A stretch of 64,000 nucleotides of DNA from Allomyces macrogynus ATCC 38327 (taxonomy: Eukaryota; Blastocladiomycota; Blastocladiomycetes; Blastocladiales; Blastocladiaceae): positions 2,707,380 through 2,771,379 of the forward strand of contig GG745328.1 of NCBI GenBank assembly GCA_000151295.1, in the 5' to 3' direction. The notes beneath the pieces were generated by a model that saw nothing but the letters and a program-made list of their open reading frames with translations, was not told where the DNA came from and did not search any database. Of this stretch, positions 1-15,153 are shown one piece after another. Position numbers and translations under genes: made by a program. Numbering within the stretch: the stretch's first letter is position 1; every line of letters begins with the position of its first letter.

Positions 1-1802
1 GCCACGTCAGCTGCCGCTGCAAGCGCGACGACGCAGACGACACCGAGTTTGCGTGCCACGACGCCGCCAGCTGCCGCAACGCGTGCCGAGCCGAGCTTTG
101 ACGCGAAACTCGCTAAGCTCGTGGATATGGGTTTTCCCGCAGACATGGCGGCCGAGGCACTGCGCGCGACGAATGGGAACCTTGAACAGGCGCTGCACTT
201 GGTGTTCAACGAAACGATGGCGCGCGAGCAGCAGCAGCAGCAGCAGCAGCAACAATCCAAAGTGTCGTCGTTCCTCGGCAAGGCCTCGTCGCTGCTGAAC
301 AAGTCCAAGGGGATCGTGCAGTCGAAGGTCGGCGAACTCAAGGAGCAGGGCGGCGTGCTCGCGAACATGGTCAATGTCGTGCAGGCGCGGCTGCAGCAGC
401 CGGGGAGTGCGGGCGGCGACCGCACGGCGCCCGACGAAGATCACTGGGAGCGCGAAGCGCGCGCGAATTTCTACGGCGGGCAGCAGCCGCTGCCAACGAA
501 CGGGTCCCCGGCACCCTCGCCGCCGACGGCGCGCCGGACGCCCCCGCGGCCGCGGTCCCGGACCCCGCCACGCACTCCGCCGCACGGGCCATCGACGGGG
601 GACTTGCTTGGGTCGCTCACGACACGTCGACGACGGCACCGCCCGTCCCGCCACGGCCGGCGTCAGCTGCGGGTTTACCACCTCGCGCTATCACGCCCGT
701 CGCGCCCCCTGCCGCAGCCGTCGCGGTCCCGGCACCGCCGGTGCCTGCCCCGCCCAAGGAAAAAGTGCGTTCGCCGTTCCCCGCCTGCGCGGGCCTGATG
801 GCTGACCAGTCGGCTCACGCCAAGGCGCAGGGCAACGACGCCTACCGCCTGGGCCAGTACCACGAGGCCGTGACCTACTACTCGGACGCGATTTCGGCGT
901 TACCCGCCAACCATCTCGCGCTCGTTGCGCTGCATAATAACCGTGCCGCGGCCGAACTCAAGACCGGTGAGTACAAGGAGGCGATTGCCGATACGTTGGC
1001 CGCGATCGCGGTCGTCGAGTATTATGGCGGCCTCGACCGGCCGAGTGAGACGATCACGGACGGCACGAATACTGTTGGGTGGAGCGACGTGACCAAGGCC
1101 CTCCTGAGGCAGGCGAGCGCGCTCGAGAACGTGGAAAAGTACGCCGAGGCGAAAGAACAGTTTGCCGCGGTCCTGGCGCGGGAGAGTGGGAATAAGGTCG
1201 CGTCCGACGGGATGGCGCGGTGTCAACGCGCGTTGTCGCCCGCGGCCAAGCAGGCGGCGGATGCCGCGCCCGCACCGGCCGCAGCAGCAGCAGTACCTGC
1301 CGCGGCCGCGCAGGAACCCGCGTCGGTCGTGGCCATGTTCGACACGCTGCTCACGACCAACGACGCGTCGACCCCCACCACCGGCGGCACCGCGCCCGAG
1401 ACGGCGCCCGTCGTCACGCAGGACGAAGTCGATCGCAGTTCGCGCGTGCGGCGTTTACGCGCGCAGGAACGGAAAGCCGAGGCCGAGGCCGAGGCGGCGC
1501 TCGCGGTCAAGGACGAGATTGACGCGCAACTCGCGACGTGGCGCAAGGGCAAGGAGACCAACTTGCGCGCTCTGCTCGCGTCGCTCGAGCTGGTTCTGTG
1601 GCCGGAACTCGGGTGGCAAAAAGTGGAGCTCGGGCAACTGATCACGCCAGCGCAGTGCAAGGTGCGGTACATGAAGGCGATCGCCAAACTGCATCCGGAT
1701 AAGCTGCAGACGGAGAATGTCGCGCACAAGATGATGGCGACGGCCGTGTTTGCGCAGTTGAATGAGGCGTGGGACGCGTTTCGGACGCAGAATAACATGT
1801 AG
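1..1802 (+). CDS. SWA2: Swa2/auxilin-like protein (UBA, TPR, J domain), 5' truncated by window edge
   Basis: Auxilin-type cochaperones recruit Hsc70 to strip clathrin from vesicles. Three domains are visible in the order of yeast Swa2: a UBA domain (about 97-225, core DMGFPADMAAEAL), a TPR block (about 800-1240), and a C-terminal auxilin-type J domain (about 1590-1800) with the HPD motif in LHPDK. A nine-glutamine tract follows the UBA domain. The protein begins upstream of base 1 and ends at TAG 1800-1802. Reading changes from frame 1 to frame 3 somewhere between about 420 and 520 with no intron signals. Downstream of the change, frame 3 gives continuous Ala/Pro-rich linker into the TPRs. 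I read this as one missing base, probably a sequence error. Domain calls are seen directly; the clathrin role comes from the family. Confidence 0.85.
229..255 (+). repeat. CAG/CAA repeat coding for nine glutamines
   Basis: Seven CAG codons and two CAA codons encode a nine-residue poly-Gln tract just after the UBA domain of the Swa2-like protein. Confidence 0.9.
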
Positions 1803-5132
<3,330 letters not shown>

Positions 5133-5344
5133 TATCCGTTGCGATACATTCGTGATTTGTGCGTTCGAATTCGATGCTCAAACGTCCAGTTCCAACGTCG
5201 CGCCGCGTTGCTTCGTGCTCAACCCTCGGGGTTCGAAGTGGCGTGGTCCACGCTCCTTAAGCCTTTTTCTTGGCGCGTGGCCTCCCTCTCCAGCAATCAC
5301 TCTCTCCGCTCACCAACTTGCCGCACACGCCCGCTTGCACCATC

Positions 5345-6079
5345 ATGACCGTCATCAAGGCCCCCTCGACCAGCCCCGAGACCTTTTTCCCAGGCGACCT
5401 GACTGTTGACGTTGTCACCGATACGAGCCACGCCGGCACGAACCTGATCCTGCGCCATTTCCGCCGTCCGGCCGACGTGGTCACCGAAGCCGCCGAGTTT
5501 GTCTGGGACTTCCTCTACGCCGACCCGCTGCTCTCGCCCGTCGACACGGGCATCGACGTGTCGCCACCGCAACGATCGCGAATCACGCTGCACATTCGCC
5601 CGTTTGACGGCGTCGCGCACACGATCAACCACAAGGAACTGGGCACTGCCGAGATTCACTTGTCATCGACATATTTCTGGAACCACGCACAGGCGCCGGG
5701 CCGCAGCTATGCCGCCGTCAAGACAGAGATTCTCGGCGTGCTGTTCCACGAGATGGTGCATGTTTGGCAATTTAATTCGAACGGGGCCGCGCCCGGCGGG
5801 CTGATTGAAGGGATTGCCGACTTAGTGCGGCTGCGTGCGGGGTACGCGCCGCCGCACTGGAAGCGGAACAAGTCAGACCCGAGTGTGTCGTGGGATGCCG
5901 GCTACGACACGACCGCGTACTTCCTCGACTGGATCGAGACGCGCGTCAACGAGCCATTTTTCACGCAGCGGCTAAACGCGGTGCTCGCCAAGGGTCACGT
6001 CTGGCGAAACGCGATCTTTGCTGACCTGACGGGGCATCCGGTCGAGGCGCTGTGGGATTTGTACCAGTCGGAGCTGTAA
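5345..6079 (+). CDS. Basic secretory protein (BSP) family zinc peptidase-like protein
   Basis: Single-exon gene of 244 residues. The HEMVHVWQ segment (His135, Glu136, His139) is a zincin HExxH motif. GLIEGIADLVRLRAG follows about 15 residues later, as in the plant and fungal BSP family. A conserved C-terminal part (YDTTAYFLDWIE) is also present. ATG 5345 follows a pyrimidine-rich leader (CACCATCATG) typical of this genome. No signal peptide is evident from this start, so secretion is not supported here. The substrate is unknown. The gene lies about 210 bp downstream of RNase H2A on the same strand and converges with the ISWI gene. Confidence 0.85.
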   Translation: MTVIKAPSTSPETFFPGDLTVDVVTDTSHAGTNLILRHFRRPADVVTEAAEFVWDFLYADPLLSPVDTGIDVSPPQRSRITLHIRPFDGVAHTINHKELGTAEIHLSSTYFWNHAQAPGRSYAAVKTEILGVLFHEMVHVWQFNSNGAAPGGLIEGIADLVRLRAGYAPPHWKRNKSDPSVSWDAGYDTTAYFLDWIETRVNEPFFTQRLNAVLAKGHVWRNAIFADLTGHPVEALWDLYQSEL

Positions 6080-6220
6080 GCTCAATCGCGCGTGTTGGAT
6101 CGCAGCCGCGTCGCCCGGTGCGACGTGTTGGCGTGCTGGAGAGGGGGGTAGAACAATAATAGAATGTTTTTCTTCGCACGACAAAGCGGCATCAGGAAAC
6201 AAGGCATACAACCGCTTCCT

Positions 6221-9200
6221 TTACTCCACATCCACGTCCATGGTGTCCACGAAACCCGGCGTGATTGACGGACTGCTGTACTGCAGCGACGACTGCGCCG
6301 ACTCCGAGTCGGCCGCATCGTCGAGCTTGGCGCGCTTGGCGGCTCGGTGGCTCATCTCGCCGCCGTCGTCGTCGTCCTCTTCCTCGTCGCTCACATCTCC
6401 GTCGTGACCGAGTTGCTGCGCAGTTGATGACGACGACGACGCCGCAGCCCCGGCCGCCGCTCCTGCCGCTCCTGCTGCTGCGGCACCATTAACCAGCTCG
6501 CCGTCCTTGCTCTTGCTCAGGAAGAACCGCTTGCGGATATTCGGGTTCCCTGCGGTCCCCGGCCCGCCGTGAATTGCAAACTCCGGGTGCTGCTCCTTGA
6601 AGATGAGCACGAGCAGTGTCTGGATCCGGCGACCAATCTCGATGGGCGTGCGCGACCGCACGTACCAGTGGAACCGGAACGGCGCGTGCTGCTGGACCTC
6701 GGCGAGCACCTTATCATTCGCGTCGTCGTTAAGCACGCCGTACTTGTCGGCCATGACGAGCAAGAACCGGTCCTCGTCCTCGGTAAACGGCTTGGTCTTG
6801 GCCTTGGCCGAGTACTGGATGACGAGGTCCGTGAGCGGGTCGGCCAGTGCCGCGATCCGAGCGCGCAGCTCCGCCGCCATTTCAGCCCTTTCCAACTGCC
6901 TTGCCTCGGCTTTTTCGACATCGGCCAGTTTCTTCTCCCAGTCCGGCAGTTCCTGGTACCGCGCCCAGAAGACGGTGCCGTAGGCCTCGATCTCTTCGAC
7001 CGTCTTGTTCTCGAACTCGCCCGTCATGGCCGCGTAGTTGGTGCGCCCGTACTTTTCGGCGCCGCGCAAGAAGGAGGCCAGATCCTTCTTGGCCCAGGTC
7101 GGGAACCCTTCCTGCTCGAGCTGCGCGAGCTCGGTCTCCTCGTCGGCCGTGAGCGGTTCGGCGACGGTCACGAGCTCCACTTCGGCGGGCGTGACCTGGT
7201 CCGACTTGTCTTGCTCCTTCTATTCGCGCGGAAGACCACATGACCGGGTAAGCTAAATGGGCCAGAAAGGCTGCGGTCGTAAAATCAAACGTACCAGCTC
7301 GTAGTAGTGCTTCTTGAGCCGCAACTCGAGGTATCGCGGCGGGAAAAACTGGTGCTCGGGCGCCGTCGGCGGCGGAATCGTGCTCTTGCCCTTGCCCTTC
7401 CCTTTCCCCTTACCCTTGCCCTTGGCACCACCTCCCGACTCGACCTTCATCAAATCCTTGACCGCGTACGTCCCCTGCTTGCGCTCGCGCTTCGCCGGCC
7501 CAATCCACTCGACCGCCAACTTGCCGCGCTCGTCCTTGTTCTTCTTGCGGTAATCCTCGCCACCCCACTCGTACGCCGACGCGCTCGACTTCAGCAAGTC
7601 CTCGACCTTGGCGTTCTCGTACTTGGCCGACAACTCAGCCGTCTTTTCCTCGGACCGCTGCAACAAGGCGTCAATGTCGATATCATCGGCCGGGGCAGAC
7701 GAGGACGACGCGGCGCCGTTGGCGCCGTTGTCGGTGCCGTTGAACATGGTGGCCGCGCCGTGCCGGATCATCGACAGGTAGTCGGTCGCCGAATCCTTTT
7801 GCGCGGCCTCGGCCGCGGCCGACCCGCCCTTGATTTGCCGCTGAATCACCATCTTGTCAAGCTGCAGCTTTTGCGTCGCGCGCTCCAAGACCATTTCGTC
7901 GATCGTGTTCTCGACGATCAATCGGTAGACGACGACCTGTTTGGTCTGGCCGATACGGTGCGCGCGGTCCTACGAGGAGAGCAAACGATGCAAATGAGCA
8001 ACATGAAGCACAACCAATCGTAACAGCGTCGAGCACGTGTACCTCGGCTTGCCGGTCATTCTGCGGGTTATAATCCGAGTCGTAAATCACGACCGAATCC
8101 GCCGTCGTCAAATTAATCCCCAACCCACCGGCGCGCGTCGTGAGCAAAAACACAAACTTGTCCGACCCCGGCGCATTATACTCGTCGATCGCGCGAATGC
8201 GGTCCTCGTGTGCGGTATTCCCATCAATCCGGCAGTACTTGAACTCCTTCCACACGCAATAATCCTCGAGAATATCGAGCACGCGCGACATTTGCGAGAA
8301 AATCAAGACGCGCGATCCCTGCGCCTGCAATCGCGCCAGCAGTCGATCGAGCACCTTCATCTTGCCGCAATTCTCGACCAAGTGTGTACCTGTCGTATAC
8401 GGCGGTCCCGGCTCGGCGCCCTCGAACAAGTACGGGTGGTTGCAGCACTTGCGCAACTGCATGGCAATGTTCATGAGCCGCGTCTTGTTGGCCTTGGTCG
8501 TTTTGACGGCGCCGTTCACCGCGTCAATGTTCTTTTCAAGGATTTTCTGGTACCATTGACGCTGCATCGCCGTCAACTCGCACGGCACGTTGAGCCGTTT
8601 TTTGGGGAGCAAAGATTTCTCGACGTCCGACTTGACGCGACGCAGGAGGAACGGGCGCAGAATACGGTGCAGTTGTTCGACGCGCTCGTCGCCGGACTTG
8701 ACCCACGCCTCGAATGCGGCCGAGTCGTGGAAAATGTCGGGCATCAGGAAATTGAGCAGCGCCCACAGTTCGTGCAGCGAGTTTTGCAGCGGCGTGCCGG
8801 AAATGAGACTGTGGGGAGGTGGACAAGCGAGCGAGCAAGAACATTGTCAGTTTTCCACACCCACACCCAAGCAAACAATCGAGTGGAGAGGCACGAGAAT
8901 TCACGTACAGCCGATGCCGCGACGAGAGCACGCGCATGATCTGCGACAACGCCGAGTTCTCGTTCTTGATGCGGTGCGCCTCGTCGATGATAATGTAAAT
9001 CCACGCAATCTTCTTGAACTGCGTCTCCTCGCGCAAACACATTTCGTAGGACGTGATGCACACGTCCCACTTGCTCGGCTGCAAGAGCATGTCCTTGACG
9101 AGGGCGCCGCGCTCGTCCTTGGCGCCGTGGAAGACAAACGTGCGCAACGTCGGCACCCACTTGGAAAACTCCGAGTGCCAATTGTGCAGCGTCGATTTCG

Positions 9201-9959
9201 GGACCACGACTAAGTGCGGGCCGTCAATGTTGCGGAAGTGCTTCAGGTACCCGAGAAACGAAATGGTTTGCAACGTCTTGCCGAGCCCCATCTGCGGAAA
9301 TTTGGGCGTGGGGGAGTGAGTGTTCCGAACGTGCGCGCCAGCAACGACGCAAGCCTGGGACGGCGGAAACGCTCTGCACCTCGTCGGCGAGAATGCCGTT
9401 GACACCGTTGCCAAAGAGACTGATCATCCAGTTGAGCCCTTGGACCTGGTAGTCGCGCATGGTACCGCCCTCGACGTCTGGTTGGGTCGGCGAACCGGAA
9501 AGTGAGCATCACTGGTCACCCGGGAACGCAGACGACCGCGGGGAGAAGAAAAAGGAGCGGTCGTACAGTCGGGGGACTCTGTGAAGACGGTCTGAACGAC
9601 CTCGCCGTCCTCATTACGGATCAGCTCGGCGTCCTCTTCGGCCTCGGTCTTTCGGTGGCGGCGGGACCTGATCAAGGCAAGCACATGGACGCGCGAGAGT
9701 ATTTAGAAACGGAACGGATCGTGGTTCAAAAGGAAAAGAGTGGAGAATGTGGTCAGTGGGAGAATTCGTACCCATTCGCAGCACTCGCGGTCGCGCTGGG
9801 TAATGCCTCGACGACATGATCATCAAGGAAATGGTGAAAGAGGTCGGTCTCACCGAGCAAGAACGCATAGCGACGGAGCTGGTCCGGGTTATCGCTCTGG
9901 GAATCGCGGGAAATAGAGTCGAATTTGACCTGGTCAGCCTTGATATTACCGGAAATCAT
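6221..9959 (-). CDS. ISWI-family chromatin remodelling ATPase
   Basis: A SNF2 ATPase that slides nucleosomes. The model is complement of exons 6221-7219, 7295-7969, 8043-8808, 8909-9291, 9380-9477, 9567-9667 and 9772-9959, all GT-AG and in phase, giving about 1069 residues. Landmarks are [11 protein letters not shown] before the helicase, [10 protein letters not shown], Walker A MGLGKT (about 130-135), DEAH (about 232-235), TGTPLQN replaced here by [18 protein letters not shown], and [10 protein letters not shown] in the last helicase motif. The C-terminal third has the HAND-SANT-SLIDE block ([20 protein letters not shown]). The linker at about 7375-7440 codes for a GKGK-rich stretch. The start is uncertain: ATG 9959 is used, but an upstream exon from ATG at about 10142 (MAARRPKDSL) is possible. 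Which ISWI paralogue this is cannot be told. Confidence 0.93.
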
Positions 9960-10612
9960 GGCTCTTGCCGCTGGCCGGGCCCTGCGTCGGGGTCGAGGAA
10001 CGGGGCGAGGCCCCGTCCAAGGTGGTCCCAAGCACGGGAATAACGAAAATTGCGCGAGCAAGTCGGGTTGAGAGCAAGAAAGGGTGCGGCGGGTGTTGGC
10101 GCACATTTTGCAGCGAGTCCTTGGGGCGGCGGGCGGCCATGGTGGTGCGGGAGCGGTCGAGTCGCGTCGTTTCAGGGTCGGTTCGGGAGCCGAGAATGAT
10201 GCGGGACGACGTTTTGCGAGGAGACGGGCATCTGTGCTGGTGGTCGTGGTGGTCGTTTTCGGTGAAGTGGGGGGTCTTGACACTCCTCTCTTCAACGAGC
10301 CGGTCGTGATCGTCCAGGGAGCCGCCTGGGCCGATCTGCTCACATGGGCCCGGACCGCCCTGGGGAGCAAATTTGTGATTGATCATTGCCCCCGGCTTGC
10401 AGGCCACGTCCGACCACGTCGCGCAAGTCGAGAGTGTTCAGTGCCATTCATTTCCTCGACACCCCCGAGCCTTTCGCGCCAGCAACCCCCAGCATTCGAA
10501 CCTGAATGAAGCAAATCCCAAGCAAGCGCTACCGTCTTTGCGCTGCCAAGTGATCTGCCACCATTCCAGCCCCGCCAACATCGAAACGAACCCGCCCACC
10601 CACGCTCCGGCG
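9960..10612. promoter_or_regulatory. Divergent intergenic region between ISWI and EF-hand/WD40 genes
   Basis: About 650 bp between two divergently read genes. It should carry both promoters and 5' leaders. It may also contain a small first exon of the ISWI gene: a minus-strand ACCACCATGG context with ATG at about 10142 lies in it. No clear TATA box was seen. Confidence 0.5.
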
Positions 10613-13600
10613 ATGCAATCGCAGGGCACCTCGTCGGCGTACGGCGCTGGCACGTCGGCCCTGACTGTGGGTCTGGCGCTGACGATTGACGGCGCTGGTG
10701 GGCCATCATCACCAAGCGGCCTCCCGGCCATCAACCACACGGGCCACAGTCTGGTCGCTGGCAGCAACTACAGCCATGGTGGCGGCGGCGCCGGGAGCGG
10801 CATCTTATCGGCGTCACCGCCTGGCGCAGGGATCAGTCCGTCGGCGGAAGCAGGCGGCCGGTCGGGTGCGGTCGTGGCAAGCGCAAAGTCGGTCGTTCCG
10901 CGTGCGTGGTCAACGTGGTCAACTCGAGCAACGCGATTGTCGCGGAACCCGGTAAATTGATGCGTGCGATTCTTGCCGCCCATAGGACCGATGGCGTGCA
11001 GCAGTACATGAACATCCACCATTTCGAGCAGCTCATGGCCATTTTCAAGTCGCACCGCAACGAGGACGGCGAGGAAGGGTTCGACATTGACACGGTACGC
11101 CGGCTGCCGAACCGTCATCGATGCGATGCCAGCACTAACAACGCCGTCATTGCCAACAGTTCCGCGAGGTGTTTGGCAAGGTGCTCGGCGGCAACCTCTC
11201 GTTTGACCAAATGACGCAGCTGTTCATGAAAATCGACGCCAATTCGGACGGCACCGTGAGCTGGGACGAGTTTTCCACGTTTGTCGTCATGGTCGGCGGC
11301 CTGAACCAAGACTACACGGTCCGTTGCCTGGTCGCTCGCGTATTTCTTGTCCAGCTGTCGCTTCTCCACCTGACGCGCTCGATCCTTCATCCGTCCAGAA
11401 AGCCATCGTCGACGAAAAGATTCGCAAAATGGTCGACTCGTCGCACAAGGACCTCATCAAACGCATCGACTACATTACCAAGGAGCGCAAGTATATTAGC
11501 ATGAGGTGCGTGTGGTTGCCGCTCGACACTCGGCATGTCATCCCGTTCCTCACCTTCTCCACCCCCCTGCCTAGTCGCGAGGGCTCGCTGTGCCTTTGGT
11601 CGCCCAAGCTCAAGCTTCAGCGATTGCTGGTCACGCGCGAGGGGTCGCAGTCCTGGGTCACCGACGCCGTCCTTCTCCAGGACCAGAACAAGCTCGCCAT
11701 TGTGTCCGACGACCGTCAGTACGCTGTCGGGCTCGCCTATGCTGCGTCGCTTCCATGCAAGTTTGATTTGCTAATTTATGGCCACTTCAAACTCAAGATC
11801 TACGAAATGATGCAGTCGATCAAGCCAAGACAGCTCGTGACGATTGCGCCCTTGGAAAACAACCCGCTGTGCATCGCCTACACGAGTACGTTGCCGCGAC
11901 GCGAGCCACCATTCTCTCCACCATGTTCTTTGAGCGCGTCGAACTCATCACTCTTTGCTGCGAGAACCTAGGCAAATTCGACGAGGAGCGGTCACTTCTC
12001 GTCTTTGGCGACGACGGCGGCTACATCAACATTTTGTCGTTTACGCGGCGCTTCTTTGCCGACTACGTGAGCGATGCCGAGGCGGCCGTGATCAAGCCGT
12101 CGGCGTTGAGCCAAAAGGAGGAGGACCAGTACAAGGGCACGATCACGCTCCACCGAGTAGGTTCCCGCTCATTTCCACATGTCGGTTCGACGTTGATTGC
12201 TTGGTTAAGTAACTGGTGCTCGTCGGACTGTAGAAAAAGATCCACACCGGATGGGTCGAGCGCATCCAACTGATTCGCGAAATCAACGCGTTTGTGACGT
12301 GCTCCAGCGAGTCGGCCAAGTCGCTCGTGATCAGCGACCTCGAGCGCACGACGACGAGGAGCATTAGCGTGCCCAAGGGCGTGCGGTGCTTTGACGCGTG
12401 CCGGCGACCGTCGTTCTTGGTGACGGGTGGCCGCGACAAGTACGTTATTGCTTCACTGCTTTCCTTAACCGCATTGCCGAACTTACCTCTCTCGTCATCT
12501 CTCGGATCGTTCGGCTCTGGAACCCGTACGTGCTCAGCAAAGCCGCCGGCAGTCTCGTCGGGCACAACGCGACCGTGACGGACGTGCTCGTGAACCAGAC
12601 CGACGGCCACGTAATCAGTTTGTCCGAGGACAAGGTGATCAAGATTTGGAACATCAAGACCTTCTTTTGCCTGCAGACGCTCACAGACCGGTTCCCCACC
12701 GGCCCGAGAACATCATCTCGTCCATCTACTTTGACAACGTGCACCGGCAGCTGATCACGGGGTCGAACAAGCTCGAGGCGTGTATACGCAGTTCAAGCAG
12801 TCGATGGTTGAAACGCACGAGGCGCCTGTGGTCGCGGCGCTCTTCAACACGTCGTTCCACCAGGTCGTCTCGGGCGGCGAGGACTCGACGGTCAGCGTGT
12901 GGGACGCGCATACGGGCGAGAACAGTTTAACCAAGTGCACGGCGTACGTTTTTTGCGACCCGCGGTCAATTCGTTTCGCGTGCTGTTTTGCCTTGCTTAA
13001 AACTGACCAACTCGCGCCGTCACCATTCCTCAGGAACTCGAGATCACGGCCATGTGCTTCGACAACTCTGGGCGCCGACTCATCACCGCGAGCCGCGACG
13101 GCGCCATCAAAATCTGGAACTTCAACAATGGCCAGCTGCTGCGCAAGTGTTTCAAGAACAACACGGCCGAGTCTCGGCCGTCCTGTTTGTCGAGGTGCAG
13201 GCCAACAAGTACGTGATTGCCGTCGGGTGGGACCACAAGATTTCCGTGTTTCTGGACAGCCCCGAGGATTTCGAGTGCTGGCCGCTGCGCGAAATCTCGG
13301 ACGCGCATCGCGGGCACCACGAGGACATCTTGTGCGTGGCCGTGGCCCCGTCGTCATTGCTCGCGACGGGCAGGCTCGATGGATTGATTGTCGCGTGGAA
13401 TATCGAGAGCGGCACATGGCGCGCGAACATGAAGGACCCGTTTCTCGAGTACAAGAGCTTGGAGTGCAAGGCCATCGAAGACGCACGTTATTCCCGTTGA
13501 TATCGCGGCCCTTTTAACTCCCCACTCACGTCCCGGATCGGCAGATCCGCTTCGTCTACGACCGTACGCAAGGGTCCTACCCGCACACGCAAAAATTCCC

Positions 13601-15153
13601 GCTCGTGTCGGCGCACGCCGACGGGTTTGTGCGGATCTGGGACGTGTATGAAGGGCGCATGGTGCACGAAGTCTCGGCCGACATGATCGACAACGAAGGG
13701 CTCACGGCGCTCGCCGTGAACGAAAAGGGCACGCTGCTCGTCGTCGGTGGGTCGCAGGGCCACGTGCTCGTCTTCCACATGCGCCCGATTTCGCTGCGCG
13801 CGGGCGAGACGTACGACGACAAGATGGTGCTCGGGTGCATGTGGAAGCGTCACACGACGAGTATTACGAGGTACGGTCAGGGTTTGTGCTGCCGATGATG
13901 CCGTTGGTTGCTAATCGGCATGTTCTATCACTCGGTCGTGAATATAGCGTCAACTTCGTGTCCACGCACGACATGATCCTGACGGCGTCGGTCGACACGA
14001 CAGTTCAGTCGTGGTGCATTGACGGCATGCACATTGGCATTTTCGGGCAAGAGGACGCGTGGGATCTCGAGGACCCGAGCACGTTTGCTGCGTTCCCGGC
14101 CGACGTGCGGCAGGACAATATTATCGAGCAGCGCCGCGAAAAGATTTTGACCACACAGAGACAGAGCTTGAAGCGCACAGTGATGGATTTATGGACGAGT
14201 GCGTCCGGTTTCATTGCGCTGTGCTCGGAAAGTAGACAAGGTGGCTGGCCTCCGTTTGACACTTTGCATCGAAGCCGTTGTCGTCGCCACACCACGGTGT
14301 GGGTCATGACGGTACGATTTCCGTGGACCCATTATGCTCTCTTACGTTCAACTCGGTTCACCAAGACCGTCGTCGCCAAGTAGATCTCAACGTTCTCGAG
14401 CACGCGCCGTTCGACATGGACGACGAGCTCGCCGCGACCTGGGCCAACTTCAAGGCATTTGAAGCGTCCATGGACTAAAAAGGCGCGTTCCTTCTCCTCC
14501 CGCTCTTCTCCACGCCCCTCAAGCTCACCCTTACTCCTCAACAGACCCGCAAGTCCTTCAGCAGCTGCAGGAGCTCGAAGTCAAGGTGATGCAAATGGTC
14601 AGCGACCGCATAGCCGCCCGACCTGACCCAGCCGTCGCGGCAGCCGCGCGCGACCCGGCCGCGATGCGCACCAAAACGATTCAGACCAACGTCGTGCGCA
14701 AGTGGCGAGGTGCGTCCACCGTCCACCCTTCCGCAACCTCCACTCCCCCTCTCAACTGACCCACACCTCTGCGGACAACCAGAATACACGGCGAACCGCA
14801 AACTCGGGCGCAACTGGCGCATCGACGACGCAAGTCTCTCCGTGCACTCGGACACTCAACATTTTTGCTACTCGCACGCGCGCACACGCGCGGCACGCGC
14901 CACGAATGCGGTCCCGCCGCCGGCCGTCAAGATTGGTGCAGTTCGGCCCGAAACGGTCTACAAGAAGCTGGTCAAGCATACCAAGTACGAACTCGAGGAA
15001 ATCAAGTTGCCGGTAAAACCGAACTCGAGCGGCGGCGGTGGGAGCGCGGGGCAACATCACCATCATAGTTGGAACGGCGGGCATGGGCACCATCAACGCG
15101 GTGGCGCGGCGGGGTTGGGGACGAGCGTGTGCGGGCGGCCGAAGACGCGGTGA
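10613..15153 (+). CDS. EF-hand and WD40 repeat protein, WDR49/WDR64-like, probably ciliary; several apparent frameshifts
   Basis: A long multi-exon gene. After a low-complexity Gly/Ser/Ala N-terminus comes an EF-hand region (about 10906-11318), with a canonical loop DANSDGTVSWDE at about 11233-11268. Many WD40 blades follow (for example IKIWN, VSVWD, VRIWD endings) and a charged, partly coiled-coil tail up to TGA 15151-15153. Proteins with EF-hands before WD40 blades are mostly found in ciliated organisms, so an axonemal role is inferred. Many introns are GT-AG, but the reading frame slips by one base near 10895, 12700, 12779, 12923 and 13170, always as if one base were missing. One intron (12440-12504) ends in CG, and the junctions at 13487-13544 and near 14475-14545 do not join in phase. 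Protein conservation is good on both sides of every slip. Confidence 0.75.
12440..12504 (+). other. Intron with GT donor and CG acceptor in the WD40 gene
   Basis: The exons on both sides are clear WD40 coding (VTGGRDK then IVRLWNPYVL) and join in frame only if the intron is GTACG...TCTCTCG, ending CG instead of AG. A CTTAAC branch-site-like motif lies in the expected place. A single-base sequence error is equally possible. Confidence 0.55.

Noticed and set aside
5220..5260. GGTTCGAA-containing stretch resembling a tRNA B box
   Set aside because: No matching A box or cloverleaf could be built around it.
10613..15153. Calling the WD40 gene a pseudogene
   Set aside because: Splice sites, motifs and long conserved stretches are intact, and the same kind of slip occurs in other genes of the window, so sequence error is more likely.
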